A stretch of 64,000 nucleotides of DNA from Pseudobutyrivibrio sp. ACV-2 (GTDB taxonomy: Bacteria > Bacillota > Clostridia > Lachnospirales > Lachnospiraceae), in assembly GCF_900107545.1 (NCBI RefSeq), contig NZ_FNQZ01000009.1, forward strand, positions 62,001 to 126,000, given 5' to 3'. The translations under genes and the position numbers were made by a program. Positions 42,305 to 50,635 of the stretch are shown in pieces; position 1 is the stretch's first letter, and the number at the start of each line of letters is the position of its first letter. The notes under the pieces were generated by a model. That model was not told the DNA's origin. It did not search any database and saw only the letters and a list, made by a program, of their open reading frames with translations.

Positions 42305-42345
42305 TGGGCGTGTTCGGGACTTGAACCCGTTAGAGCGCGCCCATG
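42305..42345 (-). other. tRNA 3'-end-like fragment (possible attachment-site scar)
   Basis: The minus strand reads CGGGTTCAAGTCCCG and then AACACGCCCA. The T-arm core GGGTTCAAGTCCC is identical to that of the tRNA-Leu at 5.9 kb. The rest of a tRNA is not present. It is preceded by GCGCGCC-ATG-GGCGCGC. Since tRNA 3' ends are common integration sites, this may be a scar left by an element; it is not a tRNA gene. Confidence 0.45.
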
Positions 42346-42362
42346 GCGCGCAAACTAAAATA

Positions 42363-42397
42363 AGCGTAAGAGATTCCATTTAACAATCTCTTACGCT
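42363..42397. terminator. 13-bp perfect inverted repeat with T-rich flanks
   Basis: AGCGTAAGAGATT, 9-nt loop, AATCTCTTACGCT. T-rich sequence follows on both strands. The word GCGTAAGAG also occurs in the XRE remnant at the other side of the tRNA-like fragment (about 42286-42296), suggesting that a copy of this word was inverted during rearrangement. Confidence 0.6.
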
Positions 42398-42471
42398 TTA
42401 ATTTTACCTTAAAACAGAACTGCTTCTTGGACAAAATTGCCACTGTATTGGCAATATCATCTGAGCTGTCC

Positions 42472-43530
42472 TTATATCATTCCCAATAATATTTGGTTAT
42501 CTACAAACTCTTTAAATCTAGGGAGATTTACCCTTATTTCTCCTCTATTTTGTGTATTGATAATTCCTTTTTCGCTTAGACGAACTCTTGGGAGTGACCA
42601 CTCATTATGCTTGGCCTTAGTAATCTCTAACAGCTCTGAGGCAGACATTTTATCTTTTTGTACTATAAACTGTAGAAACCATTTATCCTTTGGTGCCAAC
42701 TCGCTCCAAATCTTTTTGTAAACTTTATCTGATAAAGCATCATCAAACTTTGCTAGGACTTCCTCTGTTAATTCCTTGCTTTCATTGTCCCACATATATT
42801 TTCCTAAGGCCTGGTAGGCAAAAGCATATCCCTTTGTCAGCACTGCCATTTCAGTAGCTACTTCCTCTGTAACACCAATGGTCTTTATATAATCGGAACG
42901 AATAATTGTCAAATTTAATGGCTGCATTTCATACTTTGTTGCACGCAAGAAAAATGTGAGGCCATCTGTATTTTCAAGAGCTTCTATATCTTCATATAAT
43001 CCAGCCACAACAACATATAACGGTAAATCTTCTCTAATCAGAATCTGAAACTCCTGAATAAAATCAATTAGCTCCTCTGTTTTTCTAGCTTCGTCAATAG
43101 TGACTAAAACACGCTTTTTCTGCTTTTTTACTTCCTTAAGCATAGTCTTAAGGGCATAATCAATACTCGCAACTGGACTCTTTTTTTCTATATTTAATCC
43201 AATTCCAAAAGCAGATAAATTTAAATTAGCATCCACGAAACTCGATATAAAAGGAACCTGACTATATAATTCCGCGACTAAATCCTTAATAATATTCGAA
43301 TTTGATTTTAGACCTATTACAATCCAGTCATTGTTTTCTCTAATTTTTCTTTCAATAGAGGTTAATGTAACTGTCTTGCCTGTTCCTCTAATTCCAGTAA
43401 GCTTAAATGCCTGTTCCTCAACTATTTCACTTTCTAAGGACTCCACTATACTATCTATAAGATAGTCTCTACTAATGTATTGATTTGGAACACGGCCAAA
43501 ATTTATTACATAAGGATTTTTCTCTGCCAT
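42472..43530 (-). CDS. AAA-type ATPase with C-terminal winged helix
   Basis: 352 residues. Walker A GIRGTGKT (about 46-53), Walker B VLVTIDEA, a sensor-like YVVVAGLYED, then a helical lid and a C-terminal winged-helix region (LRWS-like WSLPRVRLSEKGIINTQNRG). This fits the archaeal-type/STAND-like P-loop ATPases common as orphan genes in Firmicutes, of unknown function. AAGGTGG precedes the ATG. Its upstream region is the CTATATAAT repeat. Probably accessory and at the edge of the variable region. Confidence 0.8.
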   Translation of the reverse strand: MAEKNPYVINFGRVPNQYISRDYLIDSIVESLESEIVEEQAFKLTGIRGTGKTVTLTSIERKIRENNDWIVIGLKSNSNIIKDLVAELYSQVPFISSFVDANLNLSAFGIGLNIEKKSPVASIDYALKTMLKEVKKQKKRVLVTIDEARKTEELIDFIQEFQILIREDLPLYVVVAGLYEDIEALENTDGLTFFLRATKYEMQPLNLTIIRSDYIKTIGVTEEVATEMAVLTKGYAFAYQALGKYMWDNESKELTEEVLAKFDDALSDKVYKKIWSELAPKDKWFLQFIVQKDKMSASELLEITKAKHNEWSLPRVRLSEKGIINTQNRGEIRVNLPRFKEFVDNQILLGMI

Positions 43531-43563
43531 ACTACCACCTTCGAACTAATTATATAATTCTTT

Positions 43564-43617
43564 AAATCTATATAATACTATATAATTTAATATAATCTAT
43601 ATAATACTATATAATTT
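43564..43617. repeat. AT-rich CTATATAAT direct repeat, second site
   Basis: AATCTATATAATACTATATA followed by ATTT occurs twice in tandem, about 28 bp apart, reaching into the last codons of rlmD. The same words are found at 27993-28023. Confidence 0.75.
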
Positions 43618-44994
43618 CTTGGCCAAAATTGCCACTGTTTCCGTATGCATCGTATGACCAAATTGATCGCAGACCGTATACTTCTGCAAATGATAGCCTC
43701 GCTCCTCTAAATACTTGAGGTCTCGTGCTAATGTAGCGCTATCGCAGCTGACATATACTATGCGGTCCGGTTGCATTTTAACCATGGTGTCGAGGGCAAC
43801 AGTATCGCAGCCTTTGCGAGGTGGGTCTACCATGATAACGTTTGGATGGGACATTTTTTCGTAGATTTCTGGAAGCACAACTTCCGCCTCACCGCAGTAA
43901 AATTCTGCGTTGGTCAGGCCATTAAGCTTTGCATTGGCCTTGGCGTTTTCAATGGCCTGAGGCACCACCTCAATACCGATTACCCGACCTGCGTGCTTTG
44001 CCATGGAAAGGGAGATTGTGCCGATGCCGCAATAAAGATCCCACACTTCTTCCTTACCAGTCAAACCTGCGTATTCCAATGCTCGACTATATAATCTCTC
44101 CATCTGGTCGTGGTTGACCTGATAGAAAGAATTAGCACTGATATCAAAGGCAATAGTATCGCCATTAGTAAGAGTGATAGTGTCTCGGATAGCTTCCTTA
44201 CCATAGAGCACCTTTGTCTCGTATCCCATGATTACATTATCACGGCGAGTGTTAATATTTAAAACTATAGAGGCAACCTCTGGCTCTACACTTCGTATAT
44301 GCGATATAAGAGAATCCACCTGTGGTAGCCTGTCGCCATTTACCACTACACAAACCATTGTCTCACCTGTGGCCTTGCCTTCGCGCACCAGCACATGACG
44401 AATCAGACCTTTTCCTGTAGCCTCTTCATATGCAGCTACACCACATTCATTCATGTAATCTATTACCGTATATACGATATCCATGCTCTTTTTAGAGCAG
44501 ATTTTGCAATCATCTGTTGGAACTATTCTATGGCTTCTGGCACCATAAAATCCGGCAATTATATTTCCATCCTTATCCACACCGATAGGCACCTGTGCCT
44601 TGTTGCGGTAGCGAAGTGGCTCTGCCATACCAAGAATCGGCTCTCTTATAGACTCTACAAAAGCTCTGTCATAGCCGCCGATTTTAACCAGATTGTTGGC
44701 TACGATGTTGTCCTTAATCTCAAGCTGTTTCTCATAGGAAACCTGCATAATCTGGCAACCACCACACTGTTTTGCATTAGGGCAGGCAGGCTGTACGCGA
44801 AACTGGCTCGGCACAACTACTTCTTTTAATGCGGCAAAACAATAGGTCTTTTTGACCTTTGTGATGATGACATCACATACATCTCCCACCACTGCATCCT
44901 TGACAAAAATGGTCACACCATCAGTGTGACCAATTCCTGCGCCCTCAAGGGACATATCTTCAATTGTAAGTCTTACAATATCATTTTTATTCAT
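43597..44994 (-). CDS. rlmD: 23S rRNA (uracil-C5)-methyltransferase RlmD
   Basis: 465 residues. An N-terminal TRAM RNA-binding domain (1-58) is followed by the Cys motif CPNAKQCGGC (with a later Cys in DDCKICSKK) that holds a 4Fe-4S cluster. The SAM-binding region is VWDLYCGIGTISLSMA, and the catalytic motif is IVYVSCDSATLARDL, with the release base in MVDPPRKGCD. It ends at HTETVAILAKKLYSII, without the C-terminal extension seen in the remnant at 35.8 kb. The ATG shares one base with the stop of the upstream HD gene (TAATG), so the pair is an operon. Confidence 0.92.
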   Translation of the reverse strand: MNKNDIVRLTIEDMSLEGAGIGHTDGVTIFVKDAVVGDVCDVIITKVKKTYCFAALKEVVVPSQFRVQPACPNAKQCGGCQIMQVSYEKQLEIKDNIVANNLVKIGGYDRAFVESIREPILGMAEPLRYRNKAQVPIGVDKDGNIIAGFYGARSHRIVPTDDCKICSKKSMDIVYTVIDYMNECGVAAYEEATGKGLIRHVLVREGKATGETMVCVVVNGDRLPQVDSLISHIRSVEPEVASIVLNINTRRDNVIMGYETKVLYGKEAIRDTITLTNGDTIAFDISANSFYQVNHDQMERLYSRALEYAGLTGKEEVWDLYCGIGTISLSMAKHAGRVIGIEVVPQAIENAKANAKLNGLTNAEFYCGEAEVVLPEIYEKMSHPNVIMVDPPRKGCDTVALDTMVKMQPDRIVYVSCDSATLARDLKYLEERGYHLQKYTVCDQFGHTMHTETVAILAKKLYSII

Positions 44995-45944
44995 TAATTT
45001 CTTCCTGTTCTACGGATATTTGAATCAAGCAGACGGTTGAATCCCTGCCAGGTTAAATTGTTATCTTCAACATTTTCAAGTGCTTCGTAGATAGTCTCAA
45101 GCTTTGCATCCAGATTGTCAGCAAAGGAAAGTGCAATAGCCTCTGCGATGGCTGGCTTCTTTGGTGAACCATATTCAAGCTCGCCGTGATGTGAAAGGAT
45201 ACAGTGAATGAGCTCCTTACGCTTTACCTCTGGGAAGCCTGCGATATCGTCGATTGCTCTGTCAAGCATATTTGCCCCCACATAGATGTGACCAAGCAAC
45301 TGTCCTTCATCGGTGTAATCGTTACGTGGAAACTCTGAAAGCTCACGAACCTTTCCGATGTCGTGGAAAATAGCTGCTGTGATGAGCAAATCTCTATCTA
45401 AAAATGGATACTGTCCACTGAAGTAATCACAGTTGGTAGCTACTGAAAGTGTGTGTTCCAAGAGACCACCTGTGAATCCATGATGAACAGATTTGGCTGC
45501 TGAGTGTGACTTGAACTGCTCGATGAAATCCTTGTCCTCAACAAAATATTTATTTAATAATGCTTTGAAATATGGAGTCTTAACAGAGTTGATGAGCTTC
45601 ATCAAATCAGACCACATAACTCCTATATCTTTTTTGCTGGATGGGATGTAATCCGTAATTTCGAATTCTCCTGGATTAGCCTTGCGCAGGCGTTTGATAT
45701 TAAACTGTAAAGCACCATTCCAGCTGGTGATATCACCTGTGACTGTGATGAAATCAAGCTCATCATAATCACTGATTCCCTCTGAATCAACGTCCCAGAT
45801 TTTGGCGTCAATGGTGCCACTTTTGTCGCATAATGTCAGAGATTCAAAGGCCTTTCCTGTCTTTGAAATGCCCTGTGTCTTTTTCTTGCAGAGGTATGTC
45901 TCTGTCCCTCTGTCTCCCTCTTTGAGGGTGTTAATATACTTCAT
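44994..45944 (-). CDS. yhaM: YhaM-like 3'-5' exoribonuclease (OB fold plus HD)
   Basis: 316 residues. The N-terminal OB-type nucleic-acid-binding fold (1-100, TYLCKKKTQGISKTGKAFES) is followed by an HD domain with VHHGFTGGLLEHTLSVA, AAIFHDIGKVRELSEF and ILSHHGELEYGSPKKP. The His and Asp metal ligands are in place. B. subtilis YhaM has this order and shortens RNA or single-stranded DNA from the 3' end. GGAGAG precedes the ATG. The short leader carries two small hairpins (GCAG-CTGC and GCTCC-CGAA-GGAGC). Confidence 0.85.
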   Translation of the reverse strand: MKYINTLKEGDRGTETYLCKKKTQGISKTGKAFESLTLCDKSGTIDAKIWDVDSEGISDYDELDFITVTGDITSWNGALQFNIKRLRKANPGEFEITDYIPSSKKDIGVMWSDLMKLINSVKTPYFKALLNKYFVEDKDFIEQFKSHSAAKSVHHGFTGGLLEHTLSVATNCDYFSGQYPFLDRDLLITAAIFHDIGKVRELSEFPRNDYTDEGQLLGHIYVGANMLDRAIDDIAGFPEVKRKELIHCILSHHGELEYGSPKKPAIAEAIALSFADNLDAKLETIYEALENVEDNNLTWQGFNRLLDSNIRRTGRN

Positions 45945-46153
45945 GTACTCTCCATTCTAAGCTCCTTCGGGAGCGGTGCAGCATAACTGCAAAAATCTTA
46001 CTTCATTATAAGGGATGGACGGGAGATAATCAATGTGAAGTGAATGAGCGAAAATTTAAATTTTTTCTTTAATTTTTAGTCGTTTTCGCAATTTTTTTGT
46101 GATAGCATCAAAATAAAATAAACCCTGTAGGGATGCTACAAAAGGAGACAACA

Positions 46154-48193
46154 ATGAGCAAAAAATTATTTCCACAAATCGATGGCCTGCTGCACGGAGG
46201 AGACTACAATCCAGAGCAGTGGCTTGATATGCCTGAGATATTAGAAAAAGACATAAAATTAATGAAGGAAGCTGGAATAAATACAGTCACTATGGGAGTA
46301 TTTTCCTGGGCTACACACGAGCCTACCGAAGGAAATATCAGCTTTGACTGGCTTTCACCTATCATGGATAAACTCTATGATAATGGCATATATACCATTT
46401 TAGCTACACCTACAGGTGCACGCCCTGCATGGCTCGATGAAAAATATCCATCTGCTATGCGCTGCGACGAAAGAGGTGTTCGCAATCACCACGGTGTCCG
46501 ACACAATCACTGTATGCAGTCACCTGAATATCGCGAAAAGGTACGTATCATGGATACAGCCTTGGCTAAGAAATTTGCAAATCATCCAGGGCTTTTGATG
46601 TGGCATATCTCAAATGAATTCGGTGGATACTGCTACTGCGATACCTGCAGAAAGAAATTCCAGGAATGGCTTGCTAACCGCTACGACCATGACATCAATA
46701 AGCTAAACAAGGCTTGGTGGACTACATTTTGGTCCCATACCTTCAATAGCTTTGACCAGATTGATCCACCTTACGCCAACGGTGAAAATTGCGTCCTTGG
46801 CCTGAATCTGGATTGGAAGAGATTTTCCACCTGGTCAGCTACCGATTTCATGAGATTTGAAATCGATACCTTAAGAAAGGCTGGTGCCACCGAACCAACC
46901 ACTACCAACTACATGGAGATGTTTTACGACTATGACTACCACTACATGAGCCAGTTCATTGATGTCATCAGCTGGGATAACTACCCTGAAATGCACAACA
47001 GCTGGCAGTCAGATGCTGAACATCTTTTGGAGAGAAGCTTTAACCACGCCCTGTTTCGCAGCTTAAAGCCAGATCAGCCATTTATGATGATGGAGTCAGC
47101 CCCTGGTGTTGTAAACTGGCGTCCATACAATAAATATCGTCGTCCTGGCATGCACAAGCTCATTTCAATGCAGGCTGTGGCTGCAGGCTCCGACACCGTA
47201 CAGTATTTCCAAATCAGAAAGAGTCGCGGCTCCTCAGAGCAGTGGCATGGTGCGGTCATTGACCATATCGGCACAAATGACACCCGCATTTTCAAAGAGG
47301 TTGCTTCACTTGGAGCCGATTTAAAAAATATTGGCGAAGTAGCAGGCTCAATCTCTAAAAATCAGGTAGCCATTCTTTTCGATTGGGACAATCGCTGGGC
47401 CATCGATGATGCCTGGGCACTTTCAAATGAAACTAAAAACTTCGACAAGACCTGCATTGAAATCTACAACGAATTCATGCGCTTTGGAATAGAACCTGAT
47501 ATCATTTCATCAGACAGTGATTGGAGCAACTACAAAATCATCTGCGCTCCAATGCTCTATGTGCTTCACGATGGCATTGGTGAAAAGATTTCTGATTATG
47601 TGGAGGCTGGTGGTCAGTTTGCCAGCACCTACTTCACAGGATATGTTAATAAAGATTTGCTTGCAAATTTGGGTGGTTTTCCTGGACAAGGACTAGATAA
47701 AGTATTTGGACTTAAGTCTGAGGAGATTGACACACTATACCCTGATGACAGAGTCACCATCAATATTTACGACAAAGTAAAAGGTACCTACCACTCTGTT
47801 CCAGTTCATGACTATCAGGAAATGCTTCGAGATGTTACTGCAGATATTATCGCCAGATATGAAAATGATTATCTGGCAGGCAAGCCTGCTATTACTGCAA
47901 ACGCATACGGTGAAGGCCATGCCTATTACGTAGCTTGCAGGACTGCCCAGCCTGACATAGAGTATCTCTATAGAGAAATGCTTGATAAAGCAGGTATCGT
48001 ATATACGAAGTTGCCAATTGGAATAGAAAAACATATTCGCTACGCTGACGATGCGCAGTATGATTTCTACCTAAATACCAATACCGACACTACTTTCCTT
48101 ACCGGCATTCATGGTAGAGACCTTCTAACTGGTGAAGATATAGATGGCACACTAGAACTAAAAAAATATCAGGTTACTATTATAAAACACTAA
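46154..48193 (+). CDS. GH42 beta-galactosidase
   Basis: 679 residues, no signal peptide, so cytoplasmic. The family features are the N-terminal DGLLHGGDYNPEQW, acid/base Glu155 in WHISNEFGGY, nucleophile Glu (about 314) in MMMESAPGVVNW, and Cys residues (CYCDTCRKKF) of the trimer zinc site. The trimerisation and C-terminal beta domains are complete. It hydrolyses beta-galactosides, often galacto-oligosaccharides from plant or host glycans. Start: ATG at 46154 follows AAAGGAGACAACA. It is a single gene with its own palindromic terminator; no sugar transporter is adjacent. Confidence 0.95.
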   Translation: MSKKLFPQIDGLLHGGDYNPEQWLDMPEILEKDIKLMKEAGINTVTMGVFSWATHEPTEGNISFDWLSPIMDKLYDNGIYTILATPTGARPAWLDEKYPSAMRCDERGVRNHHGVRHNHCMQSPEYREKVRIMDTALAKKFANHPGLLMWHISNEFGGYCYCDTCRKKFQEWLANRYDHDINKLNKAWWTTFWSHTFNSFDQIDPPYANGENCVLGLNLDWKRFSTWSATDFMRFEIDTLRKAGATEPTTTNYMEMFYDYDYHYMSQFIDVISWDNYPEMHNSWQSDAEHLLERSFNHALFRSLKPDQPFMMMESAPGVVNWRPYNKYRRPGMHKLISMQAVAAGSDTVQYFQIRKSRGSSEQWHGAVIDHIGTNDTRIFKEVASLGADLKNIGEVAGSISKNQVAILFDWDNRWAIDDAWALSNETKNFDKTCIEIYNEFMRFGIEPDIISSDSDWSNYKIICAPMLYVLHDGIGEKISDYVEAGGQFASTYFTGYVNKDLLANLGGFPGQGLDKVFGLKSEEIDTLYPDDRVTINIYDKVKGTYHSVPVHDYQEMLRDVTADIIARYENDYLAGKPAITANAYGEGHAYYVACRTAQPDIEYLYREMLDKAGIVYTKLPIGIEKHIRYADDAQYDFYLNTNTDTTFLTGIHGRDLLTGEDIDGTLELKKYQVTIIKH

Positions 48194-48210
48194 ATATTTT
48201 AGAAATAACT

Positions 48211-48240
48211 AGAGCTCGGCAAAATTTTGCCGAGCTCTTT
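48211..48240. terminator. Palindromic bidirectional terminator
   Basis: AGAGCTCGGCAAAA followed by its exact reverse complement (28 bp), with T residues after it on the plus strand. It serves the GH42 gene and probably also the convergent DUF4097 gene. Confidence 0.85.
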
Positions 48241-48243
48241 TTC

Positions 48244-49035
48244 TTAATTTCTGCCCTTTACATTAACACTACCAAATGAACAATCTGCATCAATATTACT
48301 TCTTTCTGTGTTAGGTGCGATAATGTCCACATCACCGAAATCACATTCACAGTCAATCTTATCATAGTCTCCTGTGATGTCGATGTCACCTGCATTAACA
48401 CTTACATCTGCTGTCTTTACTGTAGATTCCATAAGATTGATATCACCTGCATTGGCAGAAATTGTAACCTTATCTGCCTTAATATTATTGATATCAATAT
48501 CGCCTGCATTGGCTTCTAACTCAACCTTATCAGCAGCAACATCCTTAATATCAATATCACCTGCATTGGCTTCAATTGTAAACTCCTTCACCTGCACATC
48601 CTTGATATCGATATCGCCAGCTGAAACCTCAATCTTCAGTGAATCTAAGTTTGTGTTCTCAGGAATTTCAATATCAAGCTTGAATCCATCAACGCTGGCT
48701 GCAGTCTTAACACTATCCTTCTGGACAATTGTAAGTTTGCCATTCTTAAGTTCTACTGTAGGTGCATATTTCTCAGGATACTTTGCATCCACTGTAAACT
48801 TGCTGCCATACTTGATATTTACATCTGTCTCACTCATATCGATGGTGATATCTGTCACCTTTTCATTTGTGAAATCGTAATTCTGAGTCTCAACATTTCC
48901 ACTGCGCCAGCCATCGCTAAACCAGTGGAAACCACCGAAATTTACAATATGTCCCCAAACTGCTGCGATAACCACAATTAATGTTACTAACCAGATTATA
49001 ACCAAGTATTTCTTAGTCCATTTCTTATTATCCAT
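48244..49035 (-). CDS. DUF4097-type membrane-anchored beta-helix protein
   Basis: About 263 residues. A basic start and one membrane helix (KYLVIIWLVTLIVVIAAVWG) are followed by an outside domain with a near-perfect repeat of about 20 residues: SAGDIDIKDV, ANAGDIDIKDV, ANAGDIDINNI, ANAGDINLMES, NAGDIDITG, then FGDVDI and FGSVNV. This fits a right-handed beta-helix of the DUF4097 family, usually found with PadR and DUF1700 genes as here. Start: ATG at 49035 after GAGGAGG, overlapping the upstream gene's end. Function unknown; envelope stress or adhesin-like roles are guesses. Confidence 0.88.
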   Translation of the reverse strand: MDNKKWTKKYLVIIWLVTLIVVIAAVWGHIVNFGGFHWFSDGWRSGNVETQNYDFTNEKVTDITIDMSETDVNIKYGSKFTVDAKYPEKYAPTVELKNGKLTIVQKDSVKTAASVDGFKLDIEIPENTNLDSLKIEVSAGDIDIKDVQVKEFTIEANAGDIDIKDVAADKVELEANAGDIDINNIKADKVTISANAGDINLMESTVKTADVSVNAGDIDITGDYDKIDCECDFGDVDIIAPNTERSNIDADCSFGSVNVKGRN

Positions 49036-49037
49036 TT

Positions 49038-50006
49038 TTAGTCCTCCTCTGCTTCTAAAACAACTTCCAACAGTCTGCGAGCGATGGCTCCAATTACCCA
49101 AATAATCCATGTAATGTGCCAATCCATAGTAACGAAACTGATGATAAGATATAAACAGGTAACTGTTGGCCAGTAAACGTCCATAATTCCTTCTGCGAAC
49201 TTATTGATATACACGATATCACCTTTATCCTTTCCATAGTTGCCGCTGATAGTCTTTGAATCATTAAGCTTTAAAATCTTTTCGTAACTTCCCATTACTG
49301 TACTTGCATAAATAATCATGCATACACCAGCACCTACAAAGTAGAAGAGGCAGCTGGAAATAATATCAACATCGATTGCTGCTATAGGAATCCAAAGAAT
49401 GAATAACATGATTGCTCCAGCAATCATAATAGCGTGAGGCATTTTAAAAGCTCTTCTCTTGTCCTTTACCATATCTGCTGTAGACATATCAATCTGGCAA
49501 AGCTCCTTATCCAAGAAATCCCAATCTCTTCCTCTGATGCCTGCGAATACGAATAATGCCACTGCTACAGCGATGCTTATGAACATGCCGCAAATGCCAA
49601 ATCCATCTGCCATACGACCTCTCATAAGGAATTCAAAAATGATTGGCCAGGTAACAGATGTGATGCAAAGGAAAACACCAAGACCAACTAAAAGGCCGTT
49701 GCCCTTCTTGAGGTTTAAATAATCCTCTACCTCTTCCATTCTAAGGAAGTGACGTGGCATTGACTCTTCGCGCTCATGAGTTTCCTGTAATTCCTTAACA
49801 AGTCCAAGATCCTCAGCCAACTCGTCAAGATTTCCAAACTCTGAAATAACTGTACCAACAGCTGTGTTCTCGCTAACCCCATCAGCTATCAGTTCATTGT
49901 ATTTATCTTCCATCATCTGCAACAGTTCAGCCTTCGCCTTTTTAACCTCTGGAGTGTTTGGCATGCTAGCGAACATTGCTTCAAGATAACTCTTTATTGT
50001 TTCCAT
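49038..50006 (-). CDS. DUF1700-type membrane protein
   Basis: 322 residues. A soluble N-terminal helical region (KSYLEAMFASMPNTPEVKKA, then ELIADGVSENTAVGTVISEFG, the short permease-prefix motif) leads to about five or six membrane helices. Such proteins are regularly encoded between a PadR regulator and a DUF4097 protein; together they may sense or buffer membrane disturbance. No enzyme motif is seen. AGGAGAAAA precedes the ATG, 25 bp after the padR stop codon. Confidence 0.82.
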   Translation of the reverse strand: METIKSYLEAMFASMPNTPEVKKAKAELLQMMEDKYNELIADGVSENTAVGTVISEFGNLDELAEDLGLVKELQETHEREESMPRHFLRMEEVEDYLNLKKGNGLLVGLGVFLCITSVTWPIIFEFLMRGRMADGFGICGMFISIAVAVALFVFAGIRGRDWDFLDKELCQIDMSTADMVKDKRRAFKMPHAIMIAGAIMLFILWIPIAAIDVDIISSCLFYFVGAGVCMIIYASTVMGSYEKILKLNDSKTISGNYGKDKGDIVYINKFAEGIMDVYWPTVTCLYLIISFVTMDWHITWIIWVIGAIARRLLEVVLEAEED

Positions 50007-50031
50007 ATTTTTCTCCTAATTAAAACCCTGT

Positions 50032-50376
50032 TTACTGTTCCTGATTAATAAATCTTTCAACTACTTCTTTGGTGAGTTCCCACTCTTCACATTTCTCGCG
50101 GTAAAATTCTTTTCCCGCTTCTGTGACTCTGTAATAAGTTCTTTTCTTTCCATTCCCCTCTGGGTCCGGGTCAGCAACGAATGATTCGATGTATCCGTTC
50201 TTCTCCATTCTGGTGAACGCCGAATAGAGTGTCGTCTCCTTGATTATGTATTTTTCTTCGGTGATTTGCTTTATCTGTTTTGATATTTCATAACCATAGG
50301 ATGGCTCTTTAATAAGGATGCTAAGAATCATGGTATCGTTGTAGCCACGGATAACGTCACTACTGATTTCGCCCAT
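50032..50376 (-). CDS. PadR-family transcriptional regulator
   Basis: 114 residues, the short PadR type: a winged helix (TMILSILIKEPSYGYEISKQ, EKYIIKETTLYSAFTRMEKN, GYIESFVADPDPEGNGKKRT, YYRVTEAGKEFY) with a short C-terminal dimer helix. It is the first gene of the padR-DUF1700-DUF4097 operon and most likely represses it, released by a small hydrophobic ligand. AAGGAGG precedes the ATG; the 5' leader contains a 14-bp repeat array that may be its operator. Confidence 0.93.
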   Translation of the reverse strand: MGEISSDVIRGYNDTMILSILIKEPSYGYEISKQIKQITEEKYIIKETTLYSAFTRMEKNGYIESFVADPDPEGNGKKRTYYRVTEAGKEFYREKCEEWELTKEVVERFINQEQ

Positions 50377-50389
50377 ATGATTCCTCCTT

Positions 50390-50496
50390 TACTACGTCTA
50401 ACATACTACGAGAGATGTACTACGACAGATTTACTACGTCTGATGAAGTACTTCATCTATTGAAGTAAATATACTACGACAGATAAAGTATGTCAA
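50390..50496 (-). promoter_or_regulatory. padR promoter and TACTACG repeat array
   Basis: Leftward TTGACA (50491-50496) and TATATT (50468-50473) have a 17-bp spacer. TACTACG (plus-strand reading) occurs at 50390, 50404, 50418 and 50432, exactly every 14 bp, and again at 50472 inside the promoter spacer. The array runs from the transcript start to the ribosome site. It is a probable operator for PadR binding in tandem. Confidence 0.8.
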
Positions 50497-50530
50497 CACT
50501 ATTTTGGAAAATTTTTCTGAAAATTAAAAA

Positions 50531-50609
50531 ACACCTGCATATATCTACAGTCATTTCAATGTAGGAAAAGCCCTATAATCATTGAAAAACCAAGATATAT
50601 TGCAAGTGT
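50531..50609 (-). terminator. Branched hairpin terminator of mutS2
   Basis: Outer stem ACACTTGCA-TATATCT (50593-50609) with AGATATATGCAGGTGT (50531-50546), one bulge and a G-U pair. Inside it TTTCAATG pairs with CATTGAAA and TAGG with CCTA. TTTTTT follows the outer stem. The fold is larger than a typical terminator. Confidence 0.75.
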
Positions 50610-50635
50610 CTTAGTAATAATATTTTAATGTATTT

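Noticed and set aside
42305-42345. A complete tRNA gene on the minus strand
   Set aside because: Only the T-arm and a 3' end are recognisable; there is no D-arm, anticodon arm or matching 5' acceptor strand.
28089-43530. A prophage
   Set aside because: Antirepressor-like and recombinase fragments occur, but no capsid, portal, terminase, tail or lysis genes are present.
48374-48880. Long open frame opposite to the DUF4097 gene
   Set aside because: It mirrors the repeats of the real gene on the other strand, has no ribosome site and shows low-complexity Ser/Ala composition.
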